Below, piece after piece: positions 41,197-49,322 of a DNA stretch of 49,388 nt. A model generated the notes under the pieces. The model saw only the letters and a list, made by a program, of their open reading frames with translations, did not search any database and had not been told where the DNA came from. Each line of letters starts with the position of its first letter. Position 1 is the stretch's first letter. The position numbers were made by a program, and so were the translations under genes. Source of the stretch: an uncultured Clostridia bacterium (GTDB taxonomy: Bacteria > Bacillota > Clostridia > Oscillospirales > Ruminococcaceae); contig CANQNG010000013.1 in assembly GCA_947625155.1 (NCBI GenBank), positions 1-49,388 on the forward strand, in the 5' to 3' direction.

Positions 41197-44019
41197 TCAG
41201 GCAGCCGCTTGGGCGGCTTTCTTCTTTCTGCGGCGCTCCCGGAGCACCTTGTTGTTCTCCCGGTCATAGCGGTAGAACAGCACCAGCATCCCCACACCGA
41301 TCACGAACAGGATCACACCTGCCACGAATCCGGGCGGGATGTAGGAGAACGTCACGGTATGCGTTCCGGCTTCCAGAGGCACATAGATCATTGCCTTGAT
41401 GCACTCCGAGGTCTTGACCTTTTTGCCGTCCACTTTCACCGTCCAGCCGGGTTCGTAGGGAATGGACGTGAACAGCATCTGTCCGTCCTGCGCCTCGACC
41501 GTACCTTTGATATAGGTGTCAGAATATTTCGTCACCTGAAGCTGCCCGGCTTTGAGCTTGTCGATGTCGGTCTGGAACGTATCCCGGTCAAAGTAGTAGA
41601 AGAACGGCTTCTTGACGATGATCGCATTCTGGTCATTATCGACCGTCAGGCGCAGGGAGAGCTTGGTGCCGATGTCATATCCTCCCATGCTGAAAATGCA
41701 GTAGTTGCTCTGTGCATCGAAGTATACCCCATAGCCCTTGAAATCATAGTCCCCTTTTTCCTCGTTCCAGACACCCAGCCAGAGGTTGGCTTTCTGCTCG
41801 TTTTCGGTCTTGAGGAAACAGAAGATCTCCTCCGTGCTTTCCACGGTGAAGCGGTAGTCCACGGTCGGGTCGCCGCTGTCCATTTTGGTGTAGGTCGCCT
41901 GTCCATTGTAGTCTCCGACCGTGACCGCACCCAACACTGGTTCGCCGTAGTCAATGGGGGTGTAGTATTCTGAATGCTCTGCGATCTGTCCCTCTGCATC
42001 AAAATTCGTTTGTCCCAGCATGGTACTCAGCAGAATGTTCTGACTGTTGAACGGGTTGTCATTGCCGAGGTGGTCGATGCGCAGCAGATCCTCGCTGACC
42101 ATATAGCCAATGGAGAGGGCGTTCGGGTTTTCGTAGATGCTGATCGTTTTATCGACCGAAGTGGGCTTTCCGTCGGCATCCTTACCGCTTTTGTCGGTAT
42201 AATCGTACTGCCCGACTTTGCCGTATGCCTTGTGGAGCAGCGGACGGGCGGGCGTATCGCCTCTGTCCAGCACATAGCGGATGCCCATGAGCGAATCTGC
42301 CAGCTCCGTTGTGCCGTCATAGCGGGAATAATAGCTCCGGGTGTTGTAGCCGAGCGTCTCGATGAAGGTGAGCGTTTTCGCATTCATGACGGAGCTGGAG
42401 TGGGTGAGTCCTTTCAGCCCGAAAGCAAGGTCATCATTGATAGCACGGGAGAACGTTTTCTCCGAACGGTAAAGCCCGTCATTGATCGCCTCCATGGCTT
42501 TCGTTGCGGCACGTCCGGACTGGATATAAGTCTCGTAGGAAGCTTTTGTGGAGTAGGTGACTTCCTCGTCCACGTCTTTCAGGGTGCTGACCGTGTTGAA
42601 TACCAGCTCCCCGGAGATCACACAGAGGAGCATGACCGGGACGGCCCAGCCGGAAACCTTACCTTTTTTCGGGTAGAGCATGATCAGGTACACGGCAGAA
42701 AGCCCGATGGTGAGCCAGATAGAACCCATGATGTCGAGATGTTCATAGCCCCTGCCCTGAATATAAAGCACCACCGCTAGGATCCCGAAGAAGATCCCCC
42801 CGAAGTGTCCCGGCGATATGCCATCCAGCTTCTCAAAGGCAGCGGCTGCCATATTCAGCAGGATGAAAGAGATGATGAACGAATACCGGAACGGCAGCCA
42901 GTTCGGGACTTGTCCGCCGTGCCACCACATATCGACCGGCTTGATATACATGCTGAAGAACATGGCAGCCAGCAGGAAGCCGTAGCCCAGCTTGCGGTGC
43001 AGGGTGATCTTCCGGTTCAGGAAGAATATGGGCAGCAGGACAATGGTGAGTACCCCGCAGTAAATTTCCGGGCTGCCCTGTACATTGACGGAGTCATACT
43101 GTGCCGTGAGCATCTGTGCCAGTACGGTGACAGGCTCAAACTGCACCTGAAAGCTGTAATCCGGGTCGGTGAAGCTGAATTTACCAAGCTGGAGCGCATT
43201 GACGACCGGCAAGATCATAAAGGCAGAAAGCATGACGGCGACCAGTGTCGAAACACCGAAGTTACATATCGTGTAGACATAGCTCCCTGCCTTGCCACGT
43301 TTGCCTTCCTTGCCGAAGAACAGGTAGTAGATAAAATACAGCGCCGTGAAGATGCCGATCATGTATCCAATATAGAAATTGGCAACGAACATGATCGCCA
43401 GCGGGATGATATAATTGAGCTTGCGCCCGTCGTCGATGAGGTATTCCACGCCCAGTGCGACCAGCGGCAGCATCACCAGACCGTCCAGCCACATCGGGTC
43501 GATGGTCTGGATGACCATGTACGCCATCAGCGCATAGCACAGGGAAAAGATCGTTGCGTGCAGCGGCTGCATGCCCTTGGACTTTTGCAGGTACAGGCTG
43601 AATGTCACACCTGCCGAACCGATCTTGCACAGGATCATGATGAGCAGGCTGGTGAGCATCCATTTTTCCGGCAGGAGCATGGGGATCAGCGTGAACGGGC
43701 TTGCCAGATAGTAGCCGATAATACCCATATAGCCGCCTGACAGGTTGCGTGACCAGCTGTAGAAGAAGCTGCCGTCGCCCCAGAACGCATCCCGCAGTGC
43801 CTCAAAGTAATACACATACTGCGCATTCAGGTCGAGTGCCAGCACAGACTTCTCCCCGAACGGATACAGCCCGAAGATCGCATAGGAAATATACATCAGC
43901 ACCACCGGCAGAAAGAACGCCAGAAAATACCAGCGGTTCCGGACACACCAGTTCCGGACGGCTGTCACGATACGGCTGCCGAGGGGTGCGGCGGATGCGG
44001 TCGTTTTTTCGTTTGCCAT
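41197..44019 (-). CDS. YfhO-family membrane protein
   Basis: A 940-residue polytopic protein. About 12-13 membrane helices fill residues 20-530, starting with RNRWYFLAFFLPVVLMYISY and containing SRNLSGGYMGIIGYYLASPF and TIDPMWLDGLVMLPLVALG. An extracytoplasmic domain follows to about 890 and a last helix near the C-terminus (GFVAGVILFVIGVGMLVLFY). The domain ends with ILFTSIPYEPGWTVKVDGKKV and GTHTVTFSYIPPGF, typical of the YfhO family. Relatives glycosylate lipoteichoic acid from lipid-linked sugars. The start is the ATG nine bases behind AGGAGG; the frame stays open upstream but without a start signal. Confidence 0.9.
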   Translation of the reverse strand: MANEKTTASAAPLGSRIVTAVRNWCVRNRWYFLAFFLPVVLMYISYAIFGLYPFGEKSVLALDLNAQYVYYFEALRDAFWGDGSFFYSWSRNLSGGYMGIIGYYLASPFTLIPMLLPEKWMLTSLLIMILCKIGSAGVTFSLYLQKSKGMQPLHATIFSLCYALMAYMVIQTIDPMWLDGLVMLPLVALGVEYLIDDGRKLNYIIPLAIMFVANFYIGYMIGIFTALYFIYYLFFGKEGKRGKAGSYVYTICNFGVSTLVAVMLSAFMILPVVNALQLGKFSFTDPDYSFQVQFEPVTVLAQMLTAQYDSVNVQGSPEIYCGVLTIVLLPIFFLNRKITLHRKLGYGFLLAAMFFSMYIKPVDMWWHGGQVPNWLPFRYSFIISFILLNMAAAAFEKLDGISPGHFGGIFFGILAVVLYIQGRGYEHLDIMGSIWLTIGLSAVYLIMLYPKKGKVSGWAVPVMLLCVISGELVFNTVSTLKDVDEEVTYSTKASYETYIQSGRAATKAMEAINDGLYRSEKTFSRAINDDLAFGLKGLTHSSSVMNAKTLTFIETLGYNTRSYYSRYDGTTELADSLMGIRYVLDRGDTPARPLLHKAYGKVGQYDYTDKSGKDADGKPTSVDKTISIYENPNALSIGYMVSEDLLRIDHLGNDNPFNSQNILLSTMLGQTNFDAEGQIAEHSEYYTPIDYGEPVLGAVTVGDYNGQATYTKMDSGDPTVDYRFTVESTEEIFCFLKTENEQKANLWLGVWNEEKGDYDFKGYGVYFDAQSNYCIFSMGGYDIGTKLSLRLTVDNDQNAIIVKKPFFYYFDRDTFQTDIDKLKAGQLQVTKYSDTYIKGTVEAQDGQMLFTSIPYEPGWTVKVDGKKVKTSECIKAMIYVPLEAGTHTVTFSYIPPGFVAGVILFVIGVGMLVLFYRYDRENNKVLRERRRKKKAAQAAA

Positions 44020-44071
44020 GTTGTTCCTCCTAAATATAGCATTTCTCTTTTTTGCAAAGACATACAGGAAT

Positions 44072-44100
44072 ATTATACCACGGTTTTCTGATTTTTGCAA
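44072..44100 (-). promoter_or_regulatory. Promoter of the YfhO-family gene
   Basis: On the minus strand TTGCAA, 17 bp, TATAAT. Confidence 0.87.
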
Positions 44101-44220
44101 GGAGATTTTTCCGTTTTTCGGTGAAAAGGCAATGAATTTGCAGCTTTTCCGGGTTTTTCGTGAAAATGCACAAATTTTGACTTCCGCACTGTGCAAATCG
44201 GGAACATTTGCCGGAACTAC

Positions 44221-44249
44221 TGGACAAATGCACGGAAACATGGTACAAT
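44221..44249 (+). promoter_or_regulatory. Promoter of the aldose-1-epimerase-like gene
   Basis: TGGACA, 17 bp, TACAAT, about 27 bases before the leader with AAAGGAGGA. Confidence 0.8.
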
Positions 44250-44282
44250 GTAACTATTGACTGACTACAAAGGAGGATACCC

Positions 44283-45290
44283 ATGAATACCACACAAATG
44301 ATGCAGTGGGGCGGTATGCCCTGTGTACGGCTCGATGCAGGCGGCTATACGGCGCTGATCGCACCCGACCTCGGTTCCAATGTCATCCGGCTGCGGGATG
44401 AGAAAAACGGCGTGGAATTTTTCCGCTTCAAGCCGGACAACACCTATGAGGAATTGTTGAAGTCTGCTGAAGTCTGGGGACTGCCCACACTCTACCTGCC
44501 GAACCGCTTTGCGGACGGTGTCCTGAAAACGTCCGATGCCGTCTATCATCTCCCCGTCAACGAGAAAGCCCCCTACAACAACCACATCCACGGCTTTCTG
44601 CACAAGCGTTCCCACACCGTGACGGAACACAATGCCGACGACAACTGTGCATGGTGCAAGACGGAATATCTCTACGACGAGAAAGACCCGTTTTTCCAGT
44701 ATCTTCCGGTCCGGTTCAAGGCAGAGTTCCTGTTCACGCTGTCGTCCTGCGGGCTGGAGTACGCCTTTACGCTGACCAATCTGTCCAACAAGCAGCTGCC
44801 GGTCTCCGTGGCAACGCATACGACCATCAATTCCCCGTTCGTGACGGGCGGCAAGGAAGCCGATGAACGCATCACCGTTCCGATCGGCAAGCGCTGGATC
44901 CTGAACGAACGCTGCCTGCCTACCCTCGAAACGGCAGACCTCACCATGCGTGATCTAGAATACCGCAGCGGCAGCCGCTGTCCGGTATTGCAGAATATTG
45001 ACAATGAAATGTATTTTGCCGAGCATATGACACTCGAAGGCGAGGATCTCTACGGCATTGTGGCAGAAGATCTGCAAAGCGGCAAGAAGATCGTCTACGA
45101 GGTCGGGAATGAGTACAAATTCTGGATCATCTGGAACGACAAGGGCTTCAACGGCTATTTCTGTCCCGAACCCATGACCGCCATGATCGATGCCCCGAAT
45201 CTCGACCTGCCGCAGGGCGTTTCCGGTTACCGGGAGCTTGCCCCCCAGCAGAGCGAAACGTTCCACCAGAGGTTCTTTACCCTCGTATGA
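44283..45290 (+). CDS. Aldose 1-epimerase-family protein
   Basis: A 335-residue GalM-superfamily protein. The core includes ALIAPDLGSNVIRL, HIHGFLHKRS (catalytic His region), GLEYAFTLTNLSNKQLPVSVATHTTINSPF, and the C-terminal catalytic segment WIIWNDKGFNGYFCPEPMTAMIDAPN with its Glu. These proteins interconvert sugar anomers. The exact sugar is unknown; it could be a hexose-6-phosphate epimerase. AAAGGAGG lies ahead of the ATG, with its own promoter and terminator. Confidence 0.85.
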   Translation: MNTTQMMQWGGMPCVRLDAGGYTALIAPDLGSNVIRLRDEKNGVEFFRFKPDNTYEELLKSAEVWGLPTLYLPNRFADGVLKTSDAVYHLPVNEKAPYNNHIHGFLHKRSHTVTEHNADDNCAWCKTEYLYDEKDPFFQYLPVRFKAEFLFTLSSCGLEYAFTLTNLSNKQLPVSVATHTTINSPFVTGGKEADERITVPIGKRWILNERCLPTLETADLTMRDLEYRSGSRCPVLQNIDNEMYFAEHMTLEGEDLYGIVAEDLQSGKKIVYEVGNEYKFWIIWNDKGFNGYFCPEPMTAMIDAPNLDLPQGVSGYRELAPQQSETFHQRFFTLV

Positions 45291-45308
45291 GCCTTTCACA
45301 TGGCAGTA

Positions 45309-45337
45309 TGCCCGCATGCAGCGATGCGGGCATTTTT
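45309..45337 (+). terminator. Terminator of the aldose-1-epimerase-like gene
   Basis: TGCCCGCAT/ATGCGGGCA followed by TTTTTT. Confidence 0.92.
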
Positions 45338-45378
45338 TCTCCGGCGGCGGAGAAAGAATACTGTTCGATATTTGTGCA

Positions 45379-45416
45379 GAACGATGAAATCGTTCAACAA
45401 TATGACGAAAATATTG
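45379..45416. promoter_or_regulatory. Two adjacent inverted repeats upstream of the EAL gene promoter
   Basis: GAACGAT-GAA-ATCGTTC (45379-45395) and CAATAT-N7-ATATTG (45398-45416) lie 10 bases ahead of the -35 element. They have the form of operator sites; the binding protein is unknown. Confidence 0.35.
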
Positions 45417-45424
45417 CCAGATGA

Positions 45425-45454
45425 TTGACAAACACGCTGTTTCGGTGCTATAAT
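45425..45454 (+). promoter_or_regulatory. Promoter of the EAL-domain gene
   Basis: TTGACA, 18 bp, TATAAT. Confidence 0.87.
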
Positions 45455-45515
45455 AGTATTGATCAACGGCTGACATTGACAGCTTTGGAGAGGGGGGAGC
45501 ACCACGAAAACGTTT

Positions 45516-47429
45516 ATGCTGTTACAGGCAGTCCCGAACGTGCTGGAAGGCTATATGCCCATCGGTGACATTACCGTCATCGGGCTTTGTCTGCTGATGG
45601 CAGCGCTGCTGTCACAGATGCACATTTTCAAGGATAAAAGCTTTCGGCTGCTGCTGATGATGCTGGTCTCCTGTGCTGCCGCTTCAGTGAGCAATGTCAT
45701 GCTCTTCGGTGTACGCACGCAGGAAAGCTGCCCGGTCATGCTGATCTACGGGCTTCGGCTGGTACACTACACGATGCTGACACTGTCCATGGTGCTCTAC
45801 ATACGGTATCTGCTGAAAGCCATGTGGGTGCGCACCTATGTCCGAAAACGCTATGATCTTGCGGTCCTGCTCCTGCTGGCCGCAGGGGTCGCAGTGGATA
45901 TTGCCGGGACGGTGTTCCGGTTCGGGTTTTATATCGCACCGGACGGACACATCGAGGACAGACCGAGCCTGTTCCTGATCCCGAATCTTCTGTTCATGAC
46001 GCTGATGCTGTGGCTTTTGGTCCGCTACCGGAAACGCCTGATCCGGCAGATCTTCTGGTCGCTGATCGGCACGGATGTTATCTGTGTGATGATCGTTGCC
46101 ATACAGGAATATTTCGGGCAGACTTCCTATACCGGCGTTGCCCATTTCCTACCGTTCCTGAGCATTTTGTTCCTGTTCCACTCCAATCCCTACGACATCA
46201 ATACCGGTGCCATTTCCGAGAGCTTCTTCTATGATGAGCTGGACGAGGACCGCAGTGATAAGCATACCCTCATCCTGATGAGCTGTATCATGATGAACTT
46301 TTCCAAGGCATTGCAGCAGTCAAAGGATCTGAGCGACGTGTTCCGGGATTTCTTCCGGGTACATATGCGGCAGGCTACGCTTTACCGCTTCACGAACGAC
46401 CGCTTTATCCTCTGTTTCCCGAGATCCTACGATGTGCGGCAGGATAGAGAGATCGAGGATATGCTGGAAGAATTCAAGGAGCATTATAAGCGTTTTGCGC
46501 TTGACTACAAGATCGTCATTATGGAGACCAACCCGGAAGTCGTGTCCGGTGCGGATTATCTGCGGCTGATCGAATTTGCCGAACAGACGATGCCGTTCAA
46601 CGTGATCTACCGGGTCGGGGAAACGGACATCCGGCGGTTCTACAGCAACAGCTACATCCTGAGCCAGCTGGAAGATATTGTTCAGAATCATGATCTGGAT
46701 GATGAACGGGTGCTTGTGTACTGCCAGCCCGTGTTCAACATCAGCACCAACAAATATGACACCGCTGAAGCCCTCATGCGTCTGCGGCTGGAAAAGACGG
46801 GCATGGTCTACCCTGACCAGTTCATCCCGCTTGCCGAGCAGCATGGGCTGATCCACATGATGAGCCTCATCATCCTGAACAAGACCTGCGGTGCGATCCG
46901 CACGATGATGGAGGACGGGTATGACATTTCCCGCATCTCCGTGAATTTCTCTACGCTGGACATCCGGTATGAGGGATTCTGTCAGGAGGTGCAGCAGATC
47001 ATCGACCGCAACCAGATCCCCTACAGCAAGATCGCCATTGAGATCACCGAAAGCCGGAGCGAGTATGATTTCAACATCATGAAAGGCAAGGTCATGGAGC
47101 TCCAGCAGCTCGGCATCAAGTTCTATCTGGACGATTTCGGGACGGGGTATTCCAATTTTGAGCGTATCATGGAGATCCCGTTTGACATCATCAAATTTGA
47201 CCGTTCCCTGCTGATCGAATCCGGGCGGAGCGATTCGTCCCGGTACATGGTAAGTACGTTTGCAAGTATGTTCAACCAGCTCAAGTACTCCATCCTGTTT
47301 GAGGGCGTGGAGAATGAGAATGACGAGGAAAGCTGTGTGAGCATGAGTGCGAAATATTTGCAGGGTTACAAGTACTCCAAGCCCATTCCGATCGAGGAAC
47401 TGCATAAATTTTTGGAAGTAAAAGTATAA
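45516..47429 (+). CDS. Membrane-bound EAL-domain cyclic-di-GMP phosphodiesterase
   Basis: A 637-residue protein. Residues 1-210 contain six to seven membrane helices, a membrane sensor module. About 230-380 resembles a degenerate GGDEF domain without the signature. The EAL domain (about 395-637) looks active: EAL at 418-420, VNFST, EITES, DDFGTGYS at 539-546, IKFDRSL, FEGVEN and QGYKYSKP. It should hydrolyse cyclic-di-GMP to pGpG. The ATG given lies about 17 bases from the GGGGGGAG ribosome-binding site, which is too far. An in-frame ACG at 45504 sits at the ideal distance and reads ACG AAA ACG TTT ATG, so a non-canonical start or an ATG-to-ACG mutation is possible. Confidence 0.88.
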   Translation: MLLQAVPNVLEGYMPIGDITVIGLCLLMAALLSQMHIFKDKSFRLLLMMLVSCAAASVSNVMLFGVRTQESCPVMLIYGLRLVHYTMLTLSMVLYIRYLLKAMWVRTYVRKRYDLAVLLLLAAGVAVDIAGTVFRFGFYIAPDGHIEDRPSLFLIPNLLFMTLMLWLLVRYRKRLIRQIFWSLIGTDVICVMIVAIQEYFGQTSYTGVAHFLPFLSILFLFHSNPYDINTGAISESFFYDELDEDRSDKHTLILMSCIMMNFSKALQQSKDLSDVFRDFFRVHMRQATLYRFTNDRFILCFPRSYDVRQDREIEDMLEEFKEHYKRFALDYKIVIMETNPEVVSGADYLRLIEFAEQTMPFNVIYRVGETDIRRFYSNSYILSQLEDIVQNHDLDDERVLVYCQPVFNISTNKYDTAEALMRLRLEKTGMVYPDQFIPLAEQHGLIHMMSLIILNKTCGAIRTMMEDGYDISRISVNFSTLDIRYEGFCQEVQQIIDRNQIPYSKIAIEITESRSEYDFNIMKGKVMELQQLGIKFYLDDFGTGYSNFERIMEIPFDIIKFDRSLLIESGRSDSSRYMVSTFASMFNQLKYSILFEGVENENDEESCVSMSAKYLQGYKYSKPIPIEELHKFLEVKV

Positions 47430-47432
47430 AAG

Positions 47433-47468
47433 ATGACCGTCCAGTCCGTACTCTGGGCGGTCATTTTG
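47433..47468 (+). terminator. Terminator of the EAL gene
   Basis: ATGACCGTCCAG pairs with CTGGGCGGTCAT, followed by TTTTGG. The stem resembles the one at 49129-49166. Confidence 0.85.
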
Positions 47469-47495
47469 GTAAGTGATCCAGCACGGGAGCTGCCG

Positions 47496-48875
47496 TCACG
47501 CTGTGAATGGCTCTGCTTTTTCCGGATCGCACGGAACATCCGTGCTGGCAAGCGTTTCGGGAGAGATCCCTTTCACCCGGTACCCCAGCCCCAACAGGCA
47601 GAAGAACAGCGGGCTGACGTAATACGTGGTATTCCCGAAAAACGCCGAAACAAGATACCCGAATGCGGCGATCAGGGCAACTATGGTCGGTACATCGAGT
47701 TTCCGCTTGCTGCGCAAGCCGTGGAGATAGACCTCCAGCACAGCCCAGATATAGAGCAGCCCGGCAGGAATGCCGAAAAATAACATTTGCTGTAGGTATT
47801 CGTTGTGCGAACGGTCACAGCCTGTGGGACGAAGGACTTCGCTTTGTGTATCAATGCCCCATCCGGTCAGCGGTCTTTGCGAGATCAGTTCCAGCGTTTT
47901 CCCCCAGATCGCCCACCGGGACGAACCGGCATGCCCGGCATCTTCGTTGGAAACGATCTTGCCGAGGTCAAAAAAGAGTGTCAGAAAATTCCGGAAAACG
48001 GTATCATACCAGAACCCCATGACCAAGGAAATGCCGAGATACAGCCCTAAAACACACCACATGGCTATGTTCGTGCGCTTGTGGATGATGCAATGCACGA
48101 TCTGCGCAAAGAGCAAGCCAAACGCCACCGCCAGATAACACCCGAACGTATCGTCCCGGATCAGGACGACTGTGTTCACAGCAAACGAAAGCCAGCCAAG
48201 GATCCGGAATGTCCTATTTTTATCCAAAACAGCCATTCCAGCAGATGCCAGCAGCACTAAAGTCAGGTAATAGCCAAAGTGGTTAAAATGCGAAAATACA
48301 CCGGACACATTCTTGTATACATGGTTGAAGATCGGGATCTCTACGCAATACAGATCGATCAGGCATAGGATCCCCATTAACAGCCCACTTATGGTGAAAA
48401 TGCGGAGAATATTGTATTTCAAGGTGTTGTTTTCGATCAGGGATGCGCAAAAGAAATAGGCGAAAATGTACGTAATATAGGTAAAAAGGTCCTCATTTCT
48501 TCCCCCTGCCATTTCATTGGAGACAACGGCAGCATTATAGGCGACCGTTAGTATCATCAGGATAGAAAAGAGGGCGAAAATAGCAAAAGCAGAATTCTCC
48601 TTGATCAGGCTCTTTACACCCTGCCGGGCGTTCAGGCGCTTGCCAAAGTACAAAACCAAGGCGCAAACCGCAGCTACCCTTGCGATCAGGTCAATATCGT
48701 CCACAAAAACGGGATACGACCAAACACTGATGCAGTTCCGGATGACGTACAACAGCGGGGATGTCAGGAACAGCACCACAGGCACAGCGCAGATCCATTC
48801 AATGAAATGGTAGGGCAAATACCGAAAGAATTCTGAAAAAGTCTTGACCTGACTTAATTTTGTGGGGGTCTCCAT
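47496..48875 (-). CDS. O-antigen ligase / Wzy-type polymerase family membrane protein
   Basis: A 459-residue protein with ten to twelve membrane helices. The family segment is recognisable: SSRWAIWGKTLELISQRPLTGWGIDTQSEVL, then SHNEYLQQMLFFGIPAGLLYIWAVL. Members join or polymerise undecaprenyl-linked oligosaccharides on the outer membrane face; in Gram-positive bacteria they serve capsule or wall polysaccharide. No glycosyltransferase cluster is in view. The start follows AAGGCTGGTGA. The leader includes the first copy of a 45-bp repeat also found at 49270, and a possible 15-codon upstream frame (MKKIRIFACRSVKGW). Confidence 0.82.
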   Translation of the reverse strand: METPTKLSQVKTFSEFFRYLPYHFIEWICAVPVVLFLTSPLLYVIRNCISVWSYPVFVDDIDLIARVAAVCALVLYFGKRLNARQGVKSLIKENSAFAIFALFSILMILTVAYNAAVVSNEMAGGRNEDLFTYITYIFAYFFCASLIENNTLKYNILRIFTISGLLMGILCLIDLYCVEIPIFNHVYKNVSGVFSHFNHFGYYLTLVLLASAGMAVLDKNRTFRILGWLSFAVNTVVLIRDDTFGCYLAVAFGLLFAQIVHCIIHKRTNIAMWCVLGLYLGISLVMGFWYDTVFRNFLTLFFDLGKIVSNEDAGHAGSSRWAIWGKTLELISQRPLTGWGIDTQSEVLRPTGCDRSHNEYLQQMLFFGIPAGLLYIWAVLEVYLHGLRSKRKLDVPTIVALIAAFGYLVSAFFGNTTYYVSPLFFCLLGLGYRVKGISPETLASTDVPCDPEKAEPFTA

Positions 48876-48920
48876 TTGTTCACCAGCCTTTGACAGATCT
48901 GCAGGCGAAGATCCTGATTT

Positions 48921-48965
48921 TTTTCATTTCAGGGAGCAGAGATCGCCGCCTACCGTTTTCAAGTG
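48921..48965 (-). repeat. 45-bp leader repeat, copy 1
   Basis: Matches 49270-49314 in 42 of 45 positions. On the minus strand it reads GAAAACGGTAGGCGGCGAT, then CTGCTCCCTGAAATGAAAA, right behind the start point of the O-antigen-ligase promoter. Confidence 0.85.
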
Positions 48966-48977
48966 TGTTCTGAAATA

Positions 48978-49006
48978 ATTATAGCATGATCTCCGGTATT
49001 TGTCAA
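48978..49006 (-). promoter_or_regulatory. Promoter of the O-antigen-ligase-type gene
   Basis: On the minus strand TTGACA, 17 bp, TATAAT, with TGC before the -10 element. Confidence 0.92.
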
Positions 49007-49038
49007 CGATCCGTCTGTAGATCCGCCGAAAAAAGTGC

Positions 49039-49067
49039 TTGACAAAGTGCGGGCTGTGTGGTATAAT
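49039..49067 (+). promoter_or_regulatory. Promoter of the putative antitoxin RNA
   Basis: TTGACA, 17 bp, TATAAT, a perfect consensus with no reading frame downstream on this strand. Confidence 0.92.
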
Positions 49068-49073
49068 GATAGA

Positions 49074-49168
49074 AAGAGCACACCATCAAACGTTTTGACG
49101 GCTGCTCCACAGGCTACTTTAATGAAATAGTAACCGTCCAGATACCAGCTGGGCGGTTACTTCCTTTT
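49074..49168 (+). ncRNA. Small RNA convergent with the toxin gene (candidate type I antitoxin)
   Basis: A transcript of about 95 bases is delimited by the promoter at 49039 and a 12-bp terminator stem (GTAACCGTCCAG/CTGGGCGGTTAC, then TTCCTTTT). Near its 5' end GAGCA/TGCTC closes a hairpin around 49076-49113. The 3' half is complementary to the end of the peptide gene on the minus strand, including its stop codon. This is the geometry of Fst/RNAII and TxpA/RatA systems, where the RNA blocks toxin synthesis. The assignment as antitoxin is inference. Confidence 0.65.
49129..49168. terminator. Shared terminator of the toxin-antitoxin candidate
   Basis: A 12-bp stem with a seven-base loop. On the plus strand it is followed by TTCCTTTT; on the minus strand by TATTTCATT, a weaker tract. 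The toxin stop codon lies within the stem. Confidence 0.75.
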
Positions 49169-49249
49169 ATCGGAATCACGGAACGTGATGTACGCAATTA
49201 CAATGTTTGTAAATGCAATAATGAAGTTAAAAAACTCATTCCATTCCAT
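49157..49249 (-). CDS. 30-residue hydrophobic peptide, candidate type I toxin (Hol_Tox/TxpA-like)
   Basis: The peptide starts MEWNEFFNF, has one membrane-spanning segment (about residues 6-22, IIAFTNIVIAYITF) and a charged end DSDKRK. GGGAGGGAA lies eight bases before the ATG. This form, a short acidic start with aromatic residues, one helix and a Lys/Arg tail, matches the putative holin-like toxin family of Firmicutes, which damages the membrane when overproduced. A strongly expressed convergent small RNA overlaps its 3' end. Possible weak promoter on the minus strand: TTGATG and TAATCA about 17 bp apart near 49315-49345. The peptide is too short for standard gene calls, and its toxicity is not shown by the sequence. 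Confidence 0.65.
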   Translation of the reverse strand: MEWNEFFNFIIAFTNIVIAYITFRDSDKRK

Positions 49250-49269
49250 AACGTGTTCCCTCCCTTCCA

Positions 49270-49314
49270 TTTTCATTTCAGGGAGCAGGAATCGCCGCCT
49301 ACCGTTTTCAGGTG
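49270..49314 (-). repeat. 45-bp leader repeat, copy 2
   Basis: Second copy of the 48921 element, here in the 5' leader of the 30-residue peptide gene. Confidence 0.85.
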
Positions 49315-49322
49315 ATTATTCC

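Noticed and set aside
42805-43740. A 311-codon frame antisense to the YfhO-family gene
   Set aside because: Very rich in Asp/His/Gln with no domain and no start signal; it is a shadow of the membrane helices on the other strand.
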